64,000 bases of DNA from Azospirillum sp. TSH64 (GTDB taxonomy: Bacteria; Pseudomonadota; Alphaproteobacteria; Azospirillales; Azospirillaceae), in assembly GCF_003116035.1 (NCBI RefSeq), contig NZ_LGQW01000015.1, positions 2,018,892 through 2,082,891 of the forward strand, given 5' to 3'. Position 1 is the stretch's first letter. Every line of letters begins with the position of its first letter. This document shows positions 54,368 to 63,400 of this stretch, one piece after another. The notes under the pieces were generated by a model. That model was not told where the DNA came from, searched no databases, and was given only the letters and a program-made list of their open reading frames with translations. The position numbers were made by a program, and so were the translations under genes.

Positions 54368-55354
54368 TCAGGGGCGGTCCGGCGAAACCGGACCGCTCAA
54401 TGCGGCACGCATGATTTCGATATATCGCTGTGGATGAAGATGACGCCACACCCACTCCCCGGCCGTTGCGTCGCCGAATTGGTCGAGCCATCGCTCCAGA
54501 TTTCCCTGCTCGCGCACCTCGTCCCAGCGGTCCACGACGACCACCGGCAATGAGTCGAACAGAGGATTTATCGAGGACGACAGCGTGATGACGATTGCCC
54601 CCAGGTAAAGGGCCTCCCAGGTTCTGTGGCAATCGATCCCGTTTCCTTTCGCGCTCAGCACGAACGGAAATCTCGTGTAATGCCTCCACAGGTCGATTTG
54701 GGGCACCCGCGTCTTCAGGCCAAGAACATTCGGGCAGTGCGACAGGCTGCGGTACGCATCCAGCCGCTCCGGCGTGTTCGGGTTGAAATCGCACAACACC
54801 TTGGGAGGTTGCGTCCTAGCCGGTGCGCGGGCGGCTCGCAGCGCGACGATGTCACGGACAAGACCAGCCGCGGATGCCGAGGGGCCGGGGGTATGGAGAT
54901 CGAGCCCGATTGGAACCGGTCGTATCCGGGGGGACTGCGTTCCGTCGTGGTTCTGGGTATACCAGGCCTTCAACCAGGGACAGGACAGGAGGCTTTTGAC
55001 CGTTTCCGGCTTGAGATCGAAAGGAACCGTCGCGTCGCCATCCGTCGTCACAAGGACGAATGGCGAGTCGATCGTGGAAAGGACCGAATTTGCGAAGTGA
55101 TCCAGATCGCAAGGCAGACCGTCGCGTGCCTTTGTGCCCAGCCGGATCCAGACGATCCCTTGTGCATTCCCGTAATGACGGCTGAAGAAATCCTCATTCT
55201 GGACGGATTCCGTATCTGCCCTCCAATACCAGTCAGGGCCGCTGACGTCGCAGAACCGGCTGATCCCCTTCGACCAGAACACGGGCAGCTTCTCGGGCTC
55301 TCCGGCGCCCGGAGACACGTCTCCAAGGATCGATTGCAGGTCCGGGGACAACAT
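54368..55354 (-). CDS. Exostosin-like glycosyltransferase
   Basis: About 328 residues. The C-terminal half has the exostosin-type pattern FPFVLSAKGNGIDCHRTWEALYLGAIVI, followed by LFDSLPVVVVDRWDEV. The N-terminal half (IVWIRLGTKARDGLPCDLDH; LVTTDGDATVPFDL) is less typical. No transmembrane segment is visible, so it probably acts in the cytoplasm on a glycan or glycoprotein. I chose the start MLSPDLQSIL at 55354, which has an AGAGG site; the frame is open up to 55477 and would then overlap the GT10 gene. Confidence 0.65.
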   Translation of the reverse strand: MLSPDLQSILGDVSPGAGEPEKLPVFWSKGISRFCDVSGPDWYWRADTESVQNEDFFSRHYGNAQGIVWIRLGTKARDGLPCDLDHFANSVLSTIDSPFVLVTTDGDATVPFDLKPETVKSLLSCPWLKAWYTQNHDGTQSPRIRPVPIGLDLHTPGPSASAAGLVRDIVALRAARAPARTQPPKVLCDFNPNTPERLDAYRSLSHCPNVLGLKTRVPQIDLWRHYTRFPFVLSAKGNGIDCHRTWEALYLGAIVITLSSSINPLFDSLPVVVVDRWDEVREQGNLERWLDQFGDATAGEWVWRHLHPQRYIEIMRAALSGPVSPDRP

Positions 55355-55397
55355 CAATGATGACCTCTGCAAAGCGGAAGAGCGGAACGGACTGCCA

Positions 55398-56321
55398 TCA
55401 TGCGGGCCCATCCCGTCGGATGCGCTGTGCGACCAATTGTCCCAATCGGCAGAACGCTTCCGTTTCACCGTCCTCAAGCAACCTCAGGAAGGAAGGCCGC
55501 AACGGCTTTCTCCTCCATTCGAAATAGCGGGAATATTCGGCCTCGTCTCTCGCCAGATCGGTGAGATAAGCCGCGAGCGCCTTCGGGCCTGAGAATTTCC
55601 TTACATCGATATAGCAATGATCTCCTGGAGAGAATTCATCGATGTTGGGAGCTCCCATATAAATCGGAACAGACCCACAGAGGAGAGGCTGAAAAAACTT
55701 CTCGGTCACATAATCATTTTCTATAGTATTTTCAAAAGATATGCTGAATTTGTATTTGGATACCACATCCATTTTTGTAGAAAATCCTCTGTCTTCGACA
55801 GATAGATGTTTGTTTCTGAGGAAATTACCAAATGAATTCACAGACATATACTTCATAAACTCCGCAGCATAGGCATTGCGGCCACTCAGGTCACTCGGCG
55901 CGGACTGGAACATCACAGCCTCGGCGGTTCCGGTCTTGAGGGGGATCGGCTTCGACACTGCCGCCTCCCACTCTTCCCGCTTGGGCAGGTAGGAGCACCA
56001 GACATCGGCCGAGCGCTCGAAGGTCATCTGGACATCGAAAAAGCGCATGATCGCAGGATCGTTCCGAACAGGCGTGTGCCCACGGCTTTCCATCGACCAT
56101 GCCACCCAGATCTGACCGCGGCGCTTGGGGACCGTCCCAATCTCGTTCCATTGCGGCAGATGGAAGACGACAGCATCCGCGTTGCCCAGGAGCTCCCGGT
56201 TGTTGGTGAAACGATACTCCGAAGAGCAGGGGAAGCTGGCCCAGTCCGGATAGGAACCGAAAAAGCTATTGTAGAACAATATTATAGCTTTTCGCCCCGC
56301 TGCTGCGCCATCCAGCGACAT
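55398..56321 (-). CDS. GT10 family alpha-fucosyltransferase-like protein
   Basis: A 307-residue glycosyltransferase with the GT10 donor-binding signature KYKFSISFENTIENDYVTEK then FFQPLLCGSVPIYMGAPNI. Upstream, VVFHLPQWNEIGT and VAWSMESRG match the N-terminal half of bacterial alpha-1,3-fucosyltransferases. It would transfer fucose or a related 6-deoxy sugar from GDP-sugar to a glycan. Part of the gene (about 55640-55870) is distinctly richer in A+T than its neighbours, which suggests recent acquisition. It is followed by the exostosin-like gene in the same direction. Confidence 0.85.
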   Translation of the reverse strand: MSLDGAAAGRKAIILFYNSFFGSYPDWASFPCSSEYRFTNNRELLGNADAVVFHLPQWNEIGTVPKRRGQIWVAWSMESRGHTPVRNDPAIMRFFDVQMTFERSADVWCSYLPKREEWEAAVSKPIPLKTGTAEAVMFQSAPSDLSGRNAYAAEFMKYMSVNSFGNFLRNKHLSVEDRGFSTKMDVVSKYKFSISFENTIENDYVTEKFFQPLLCGSVPIYMGAPNIDEFSPGDHCYIDVRKFSGPKALAAYLTDLARDEAEYSRYFEWRRKPLRPSFLRLLEDGETEAFCRLGQLVAQRIRRDGPA

Positions 56322-56667
56322 GTCATTCCGCTCCGTTCAAGCCGAGGGAGAGCCATCACAAAACGCTTTCCCTACAGACTCAATATAATATATGGCTATG
56401 ACATCCTAGAAATACCTATAAGGCACCGCCATAAACCGCAAAAAGCGGAATTGAATTTTGAGAAAGAACATCCAGAGTGGAGTTGCTGGAAACCTTTGAC
56501 TTCTGGATTATTAGGATTGAAATACAAATTGTCACTTAAAATATCTGCGCAATCCTTGACGCCCGTTAGGCAAGTTTAATATTTTTGGAATCCGTCTTGA
56601 GCCCTTTCATCAGACTCCATCGATGTGATTTTTCCTTCTGCTCCGCCTTGACGATATCTGGAAGGAC
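56322..56667. other. Low-GC intergenic region inside the glycosyltransferase locus
   Basis: This 346-bp spacer between the divergent GT10 and triple-domain glycosyltransferase genes is strongly A+T-rich for this genome. I see no convincing gene. It probably carries both promoters and may be a remnant of imported DNA together with the A+T-rich part of the GT10 gene. Confidence 0.45.
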
Positions 56668-59094
56668 ATGAGCGACTTGGACCTCGTCATCCCGTCTGTG
56701 ATCCACCAGACATGGAAGAGCCAGGAGATTCCGAGCGAGTTCCTGGCCCTTCAACGAAGCTGGATCGACCACAATCCAGGCTTCGCCTATCGGTTCTGGA
56801 CCGACGATGACATCGAGCGTTTCGTTGAGGCCGAGCATCCGGCGCTGCTCCCGGTCTTCCGCGGCTATGCCGATCCGATCGCGCGGGTCGATCTGGCACG
56901 CTATCTGATTCTGCGCCGGTTCGGCGGGGTGTATGCCGATCTCGATTTTGAATGCCTTCGCCCGATCGGCGGGCTGCTGGACGGTCGGAGCTTCGTCGTC
57001 GGGCTGGAGCCGGAGGAACATGACGGCTTGACGAAGGCAGTCGAACGCGGGCTCTCCCGCATCCTCTGTCCGTCCTTTCTCGCATCCGTTCCCGGTCACC
57101 CGTTCTGGGATCATCTGATTGACCGGCTGGTCGAAGCGCGCCACTGCGCGGATGTGCTCGACGCGACCGGCCCGTTCCTGCTGACACGCGCCCATGCGTC
57201 CTACGAAGCCGCCCATCCGGGCGGGACGGAGGCTGCGGCCGCTGTGACGGTGCTGCCGCCGAGCCAGCTCTATCCGGTCACCAAGGACGATTGCTGGAGC
57301 GGCAGGCTGTTCGATCTCGTCTTCTGGGAGCAGGCGACGCGAAACGCCTACGCCATCCACTATTGGGAAGGCACCTGGTTCCGCGGCGATGCCGAACGCA
57401 AGCCGAAATTGCCGGATCGGGTCACGGCGGTGGTGTCGAACGGTTCTGCCGCCCCGCCGGCCGGCTCCGCGGCGACCGCGGAAGATGCGGGCGGTCCGCC
57501 GCTCATCTCATGCCTCATGGTCACCAAGGGCGGGGATGGCGGACGGACGGGCATGCTGGCCCTGGCGATCGACAGCTTCGCGCGGCAGAGCTGGCAGAAC
57601 AAGGAACTCGTCATCGTCTGCGACGCAGCCACCTGCGATGGAGATGGGCCGGACGCTCCGCTGGACGCGCTGGACGCCATGATCCGGGCCGCCGGCAGGA
57701 CGGATATCCGCCTTGTCCGGGTCGACGGGCCGGGCCGGGCGCTCGGGGAGCTGCGCAACATCGCGGTCGACAGCGCAAAGGGCCGCTACGTCTGTCAATG
57801 GGACGACGACGATCTCTACGACCCGATGCGGCTTGAGGTCCAGCACATGGCCCTCGCCCGGACTGGTGCCCATGCCTGCCTGCTCGGGCGGTGGATGATC
57901 TGGTGGCCGGGCCGGCAGAAGCTCGCGGTTTCCTGCGAAAGATACTGGGAAGGATCGCTGCTGTGCGAGAAGGCGGTAATGCCCCGCTATCCGCATCTGC
58001 GGCGCGGCGAGGACACCCCGCTCGTCGACCAGCTCCGGCAGACCGTGCGCGTCGTCCGCCTGGACATGCCCCGGCTCTACACCTACGTCGTGCATGGCGC
58101 CAACACCTTCGCCACCGACCATTTCGACGAGCATTGGCAAGTCGCCACCAGCCGTTTCACCGGCGACCGCTACGAGTCGGTGCTGCGGGAGATGGCCAAG
58201 CGGCTGCCGATCGACGCAGTCCGGCGACAAGCCGCGGAGATATCCGGGCCGGGCCCTGCCTCCCAGCCCCCTCCCCCATCGGATCGGACGGGCCACGCCC
58301 CCGCGGCCCCCATAGGGTCCACAGGGGCGTTCCGAACCGCCAAGGTCCTGGTGTTGACACCGGTCAAGGATGCGCGCAGCCATCTGCCGCGCTATATGCA
58401 GCTGCTCGACCAGCTCGACCATGACCCCGGCTGCCTGTCTCTCGGTTTCCTGGAAAGCGACAGCGTGGATGGGACCCATGCGTGGCTGGCCGAACGTTTG
58501 CCGGCCCTGCGCGACCGCTACCGCCGCGTGACACTGCTGCGCCAGGATTACGGGTTCCATCCGGAGGGACCGCGCTGGCTGCCGGCGGTGCAGCGTACCC
58601 GCCGCGAGATCCTCGCGCGTTCGCGAAACCGCCTCCTCCAGGCCGCCCTTGCCGACGAGGACTGGGTGTTGTGGCTGGATGCGGACCTGATTCACTATCC
58701 GCCCGATTTCCTGGGGCGTCTGCTGGCGGCGGGGCGGGACATCGCGACGCCGCATTGCGTCCTGCCGAACGGCACCACCTTCGACCTCAACAGCTTTGCC
58801 CTGGAACCGGATGGCGAACGGCCAGAGCATCTGATCGACGGCCTGTTCCAGCCGCCGAGAGGCATCGGGCGCCGCTACCTCGACTCCTTCCCGGACAAGG
58901 ACGCCGTGGCGCTGGACGGTGTCGGCGGCACGGCGCTGCTGGTGCGGGCCGACCTTCATCGGGAGGGGCTTTGCTTCCCGCCCTACAGCCATCGGGGCTA
59001 CATCGAGACGGAAGGGCTGGCAGCGATGGCGAAAGACATGGGGATCACCTGCTGGGGGCTCCCGGCGGTGAAGATCGTCCATGCCGACCATTGA
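56668..59094 (+). CDS. Triple-domain glycosyltransferase (GT32-like + GT2-like + Anp1/GT62-like)
   Basis: An 808-residue protein with three transferase-like parts. Residues 1-235 are GT32-like (IPSVIHQTWKSQEIPSEF; DxD motif DLD at about 91-93 in GGVYADLDFE). Residues 278-505 are GT2-like (ISCLMVTKGGDGGR; WDDDDLYDP near residue 380). Residues 557-808 follow the Anp1/GT62 pattern: VLVLTPVKDARSHLPRYMQL, SLGFLESDSVDGTHAWL, ILARSRNRLLQAAL, DEDWVLWLDADLIHYPP and DIATPHCV. Pro/Ala-rich linkers separate them. No signal or membrane segment is visible. It probably builds several linkages of one glycan. The fusion with an Anp1-type domain is unusual in bacteria. Confidence 0.82.
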   Translation: MSDLDLVIPSVIHQTWKSQEIPSEFLALQRSWIDHNPGFAYRFWTDDDIERFVEAEHPALLPVFRGYADPIARVDLARYLILRRFGGVYADLDFECLRPIGGLLDGRSFVVGLEPEEHDGLTKAVERGLSRILCPSFLASVPGHPFWDHLIDRLVEARHCADVLDATGPFLLTRAHASYEAAHPGGTEAAAAVTVLPPSQLYPVTKDDCWSGRLFDLVFWEQATRNAYAIHYWEGTWFRGDAERKPKLPDRVTAVVSNGSAAPPAGSAATAEDAGGPPLISCLMVTKGGDGGRTGMLALAIDSFARQSWQNKELVIVCDAATCDGDGPDAPLDALDAMIRAAGRTDIRLVRVDGPGRALGELRNIAVDSAKGRYVCQWDDDDLYDPMRLEVQHMALARTGAHACLLGRWMIWWPGRQKLAVSCERYWEGSLLCEKAVMPRYPHLRRGEDTPLVDQLRQTVRVVRLDMPRLYTYVVHGANTFATDHFDEHWQVATSRFTGDRYESVLREMAKRLPIDAVRRQAAEISGPGPASQPPPPSDRTGHAPAAPIGSTGAFRTAKVLVLTPVKDARSHLPRYMQLLDQLDHDPGCLSLGFLESDSVDGTHAWLAERLPALRDRYRRVTLLRQDYGFHPEGPRWLPAVQRTRREILARSRNRLLQAALADEDWVLWLDADLIHYPPDFLGRLLAAGRDIATPHCVLPNGTTFDLNSFALEPDGERPEHLIDGLFQPPRGIGRRYLDSFPDKDAVALDGVGGTALLVRADLHREGLCFPPYSHRGYIETEGLAAMAKDMGITCWGLPAVKIVHADH

Positions 59095-59178
59095 CGCGGC
59101 GGTTATCCAGTTCCGCTCGTCGGGCCACGGCAGTGGCGGCAGCCGGCGCTTCGGCCCCGACAACTGCTCATTCAAGGG

Positions 59179-60162
59179 ATGACTCCAGTGTTAGAACCCG
59201 AACCGGCCCAATCGGGCCCTTCGCCGGCCGCGGGCGGCCCGGCACTGCCCGCCTTCGCGGCGAGCATCGTCATCTGCACCTATCGGCGTCCCGAGCTGCT
59301 GGATGCCTGTCTGGCCAGCCTGCTGGATCAGCAGCTCCCGGACGGTTTCCACGAAATTCTGGTGGTCGACAATTCAACCGGCTGCGAAGCCCGCCCGGTC
59401 GTGGAACGCTGGCAACCCTTCTTCACCTTGCGGCGCACCCCGCTGCGCTATTTGCTGGAAGAGCGCAGCGGGGTCGCCTTTGCCCGCAACCGGGGGGTGG
59501 CGGAGGCGGTGTCGCCGCTGATCGTCTTCATCGACGATGACGAAACGGCCTGCGACGGCTGGCTTGGGCAGATGGTCGAACCCTTTATCCGCTTCGGCGA
59601 CGCGGTGGATATCGTCGCTGGAGAGGTCGAGCCGGATTTCGGCGACCAGCCTCGGCCCGACTGGCTGAGCGACGACCTGCTGCAATTCTTTTCATGCCGT
59701 TGGGGTTGGGACACCCAGCCACGCTTTCTCCAGCTGCCGGAATGGTTCGGTGAAGGGAACTGCGCCTTCCGCAAGGCTCTGATGGCCGGCCGGCAATTCC
59801 CGACCGACATGGGGCGCAAGGGCGGCGGACTGATGTCCAACGAAGGCATCATCTTCCAGGACATGCGGCGGGAGGGAGCCAGCGCCTATTACGTGCCAAG
59901 CGCCTTCGTGCTGCACCATATCCATCCCGACCGGCTGAACCGCAGCTGGCTCATGCGGCGCATGTTCTTCCAGGGCGTGTCCAACCGCAAGACGGTGGAC
60001 CGCATGGGCGTGGACGTTCCGCAGGCCGACTTCATGCTAAATCTGGCCAAGCTGGCCACGCTGGATGTCGAGGCGCTGGAAGGCGAGAGCATCCGCGCCG
60101 TCGCAGGGCTGTATCACCAGATCGGCTACGCGATGGGAAGCGTGCTGCATGGAGACGGCTGA
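59179..60162 (+). CDS. GT2 family glycosyltransferase
   Basis: A 327-residue GT-A enzyme. ASIVICTYRRPELLDACLAS is the nucleotide-sugar-binding start, ILVVDNSTG follows, and the metal-binding motif is IVFIDDDETACDGWL near residue 115. FGEGNCAFRKALMAG is an acceptor-side motif and SNEGIIFQDMRREG follows. The first 30 residues are Pro/Ala-rich and disordered. It lies 84 bp after the triple-domain enzyme and 328 bp before the giant repeat protein. Confidence 0.88.
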   Translation: MTPVLEPEPAQSGPSPAAGGPALPAFAASIVICTYRRPELLDACLASLLDQQLPDGFHEILVVDNSTGCEARPVVERWQPFFTLRRTPLRYLLEERSGVAFARNRGVAEAVSPLIVFIDDDETACDGWLGQMVEPFIRFGDAVDIVAGEVEPDFGDQPRPDWLSDDLLQFFSCRWGWDTQPRFLQLPEWFGEGNCAFRKALMAGRQFPTDMGRKGGGLMSNEGIIFQDMRREGASAYYVPSAFVLHHIHPDRLNRSWLMRRMFFQGVSNRKTVDRMGVDVPQADFMLNLAKLATLDVEALEGESIRAVAGLYHQIGYAMGSVLHGDG

Positions 60163-60490
60163 GGACGGATTGCTCCGCCGACACCGTCCCAATTCCCCGG
60201 CCTGCCCGATCCCCGCCCCGAAGCCGCGAAAGAAATGGCAACGGGCCAAGACCTAAAACATCTCAAGCCGGCCGCTTATTCATACGTTGTCACAGCATTG
60301 CACGAATTTCAGTCTCGTGAAATATCGTTGTTTAAACCTGATACAATTGGTTCGTTGATAACGACACTGATCTTTTGATATGGCGGAGCGGGAAGGTTCG
60401 GCGTGCCTAAAAGGCAGGTCCTTTTCGTGAATTGAATGTTACCAGAAAGTTAACTGGTTTTCGCTTCGCGCGAATTGCAAGGAGATCGAC
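60163..60490. promoter_or_regulatory. A+T-rich leader before the giant repeat protein gene
   Basis: A 328-bp spacer whose second half is strongly A+T-rich. It should hold the promoter of the repeat-protein gene. A weak stem (GGACGG/CCGTCC with a 15-base loop, 60163-60189) follows the GT2 stop. I could not assign promoter hexamers. The AAGGAG ribosome site (60479-60484) precedes the GTG start by seven bases. Confidence 0.45.
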
Positions 60491-63400
60491 GTGGCCGGCA
60501 CACTTGACCTGAATAATCCAAATGATATGTATGGATCGACGCAGACCGTTGGTCAGTATTCTACGATCATTGGTAGTGGTAGCGTCGACGTAATTACTTT
60601 CGGCTCCAACGGGAATACTGTATCGATCTCCTTGCTGGAAACTCTGATCGGTAGCGCCGGGACCGATTTCGCTACGGTGAATTCCCAGGGCATCACCCTG
60701 ATGATCGGCGCGCTCGAGACGCTGACAGGCGGTGCCGGCCAAGACGTCATCAGCGTGATGCCGACCGGCATCACCACGCAGGTCGGCGCGATCGAAACGC
60801 TGACCGGCAGCAACAGCAGCGATGTGATCAGCCTGGGCTCGGCCGGCAACACGATGCTGGTGATCGATCTCGAGACGCTGACCGGCGGCGCCGGCACCGA
60901 CGTCATCACGGTGGACTTCAACGGCACCACGATGGCGGTCTCGGGGCTCGAGACCCTCGTTGGCAGCGGCAACAACCAGGATCTGATCACGCTGGCGGGC
61001 ACGCTCGGCAGCACCCTGCAGATTTCGCTGCTCGACACGCTGCTCGGCAGCATCGGTACCGATGTCGTCAAACTGGGCGCGGGCGGCAACACCCTGCGGG
61101 TGATGGACGTCGAGACGCTGACGGGCGGAACCGGCCGCGACGTCGCCACCTTGATCGGCACGCTCGGCAGCACGCTGCAGGTCTCGCTTCTGGAGACCCT
61201 GGTCGGCGGCGTGGGCAATGACCTGGTCAGCCTGGGCACCGCCGGCAACACCATGCTGGTCAGCAACGTCGAGACGCTGACTGGTGGCGCCGGCACAGAC
61301 GTGATCACGCTGACCGATGTCGACAACACGACGACGGTCAGCGGGATCGAAACGCTGTTCGGCGGCACCGATAGCGATGTCATCATCCTGGCCGGGACGA
61401 GCGGCAACACGCTGGCGGTCGCGAGAATCGAGACGCTGACCGGTAGCGCTGCCAACGACGTGATCACGCTGTCCGCTACCGGCAACACGACGACGGTCAG
61501 CGGGATCGAAACGATATTCGGCGGTACCGGCAGCGATGTCATCATCCTGGCCGGGGCGGGCGGCAACACGCTGGCGGTCACGGGGCTCGAAACGCTGACT
61601 GGCAACAGCGGCACCGATGCGGTCACCCTGGGCAACGTCGGCAACACCATGCTGGTGAGCAGCATCGAGACGCTGACCGGCGGCACCGGTCGCGACGTGG
61701 TCACGCTGGGGGGCACGCTCGGCGCGACGCTGCAGGTTTCGCTGCTGGAGACCCTGGTCGGCGGCGCCGGCAACGACGTGGTCAACCTGGGCGCGGCCGG
61801 TTCGACAATGCTGGTCAACGGCATCGAGACGCTGACCGGCGGCGGCGGCAGCGACGTGGTCACGCTGGGGGGCACGCTCGGCGCGACACTGCAGGTTTCG
61901 CTGCTGGAGACTCTGGTCGGCGGCGACGGCAACGACGTGGTCAACCTGGGCGCGGCCGGTTCGACCATGCTGGTCAGCGGCATCGAGACGCTGACCGGCG
62001 GCGCCGGCAGCGATGCCATCACCATCGGCACGGCCGGTGCAACCCTTCTGGTGAGCGGCATCGAGACGCTGATCGGCGGCGTCGGCACCGAAATCGTCAC
62101 CTTGGACGCAGGCGGCAACACGCTGCTGGTTTCCGCCATCGATACGCTGATCGGCGGCGCGGGCAACGACGTCGTGACGTTGGCCAACACGGCCGGCAAC
62201 ACGGTTTCGCTTGCCGGCATCGAGACGCTGACCGGCAGCATCGGCACCGACGTGCTGACGCTGGGAACCGGCGGCGGCACGGTGACGGTCTCGCTGTTTG
62301 AAACGGTGAGCGGCGGCATCGGCATCGACGTGGTCGGCCTTGGCGATCTGGGCAACACCGTGTTCGTGTGCGCCGTGGAGACGCTGACCGGCGGTGCCGG
62401 CAACGACGTCGTCACCCTCTGCTCGAACGGCACGACCCTGCTGGTGAACGGCATCGAGACGCTGACCGGCGGCGCGGGCATCGACATCGTCACGCTGGGC
62501 GGGACGCTCGGCGCGACGCTGCAGGTCTCGCTGCTGGAAACGCTGGTCGGCGGCGCCGGCAATGATGTCGTCACGCTGGACGGGACCGGTTCGTCCATCC
62601 AGGTCTCGCTGCTGGAGACGGTGATCGGCAGCGTCGGGACCGACATCATCACGCTGGGCGGAACTCTCGGCACGACGCTGCAGGTTTCGCTGTTGGAAAC
62701 CCTGGTCGGCAGCGCGGGCAACGACGCGATCAACTTCGGCAGCGCCGGCAACACCTTGGTGGTTGCGGGTCTGGAAACGTTGACCGGCGGGGCCGGCACC
62801 GATGTCGTCACCATCGGCTCGGCCGGTTCGACCCTGGTTGTCGGCGGCATCGAGACGCTGATCGGCGGCTCCGGCATCGAAGTCGTCACACTGGCCGCTA
62901 CCGGCAACACGCTGGTGGCTTCGGCGATCGACAGCCTGATCGGCGGGGCCGGCATCGACGTGGTGACGCTGGCCAATACGGGCGGCAATACGGTGACGCT
63001 GGCCGGCATCGAGACGCTGATCGGCGACGTCGGCAACGACGTGCTGGCGGTCGGCACCGGTGGCGCCACCGTGACGGTTTCGCTGTTCGAGACGCTGACA
63101 GGCGGCGTGGGCATCGATGCGATCAGCCTGGGCAGCACCGGCAACACCTTGGTGGTCGCGGGTCTGGAAACGCTGACCGGCGGGGTCGGCACCGATGTCG
63201 TCACCATCGGCTCTACCGGTTCGACCTTCCAGGTCAGTGGAATCGAGACGCTGATCGGTGGCATCGGCACCGACATCGTCTCCATCGGCACGGCCGGTTC
63301 GACCATGCTGGTCAGCGGCATCGAGACGCTGGTCGGCGGTATCGGCACCGATGTCGTCACCATCGGCTCCGCCGGCAGCACGCTGGCGATGACCGGCATC

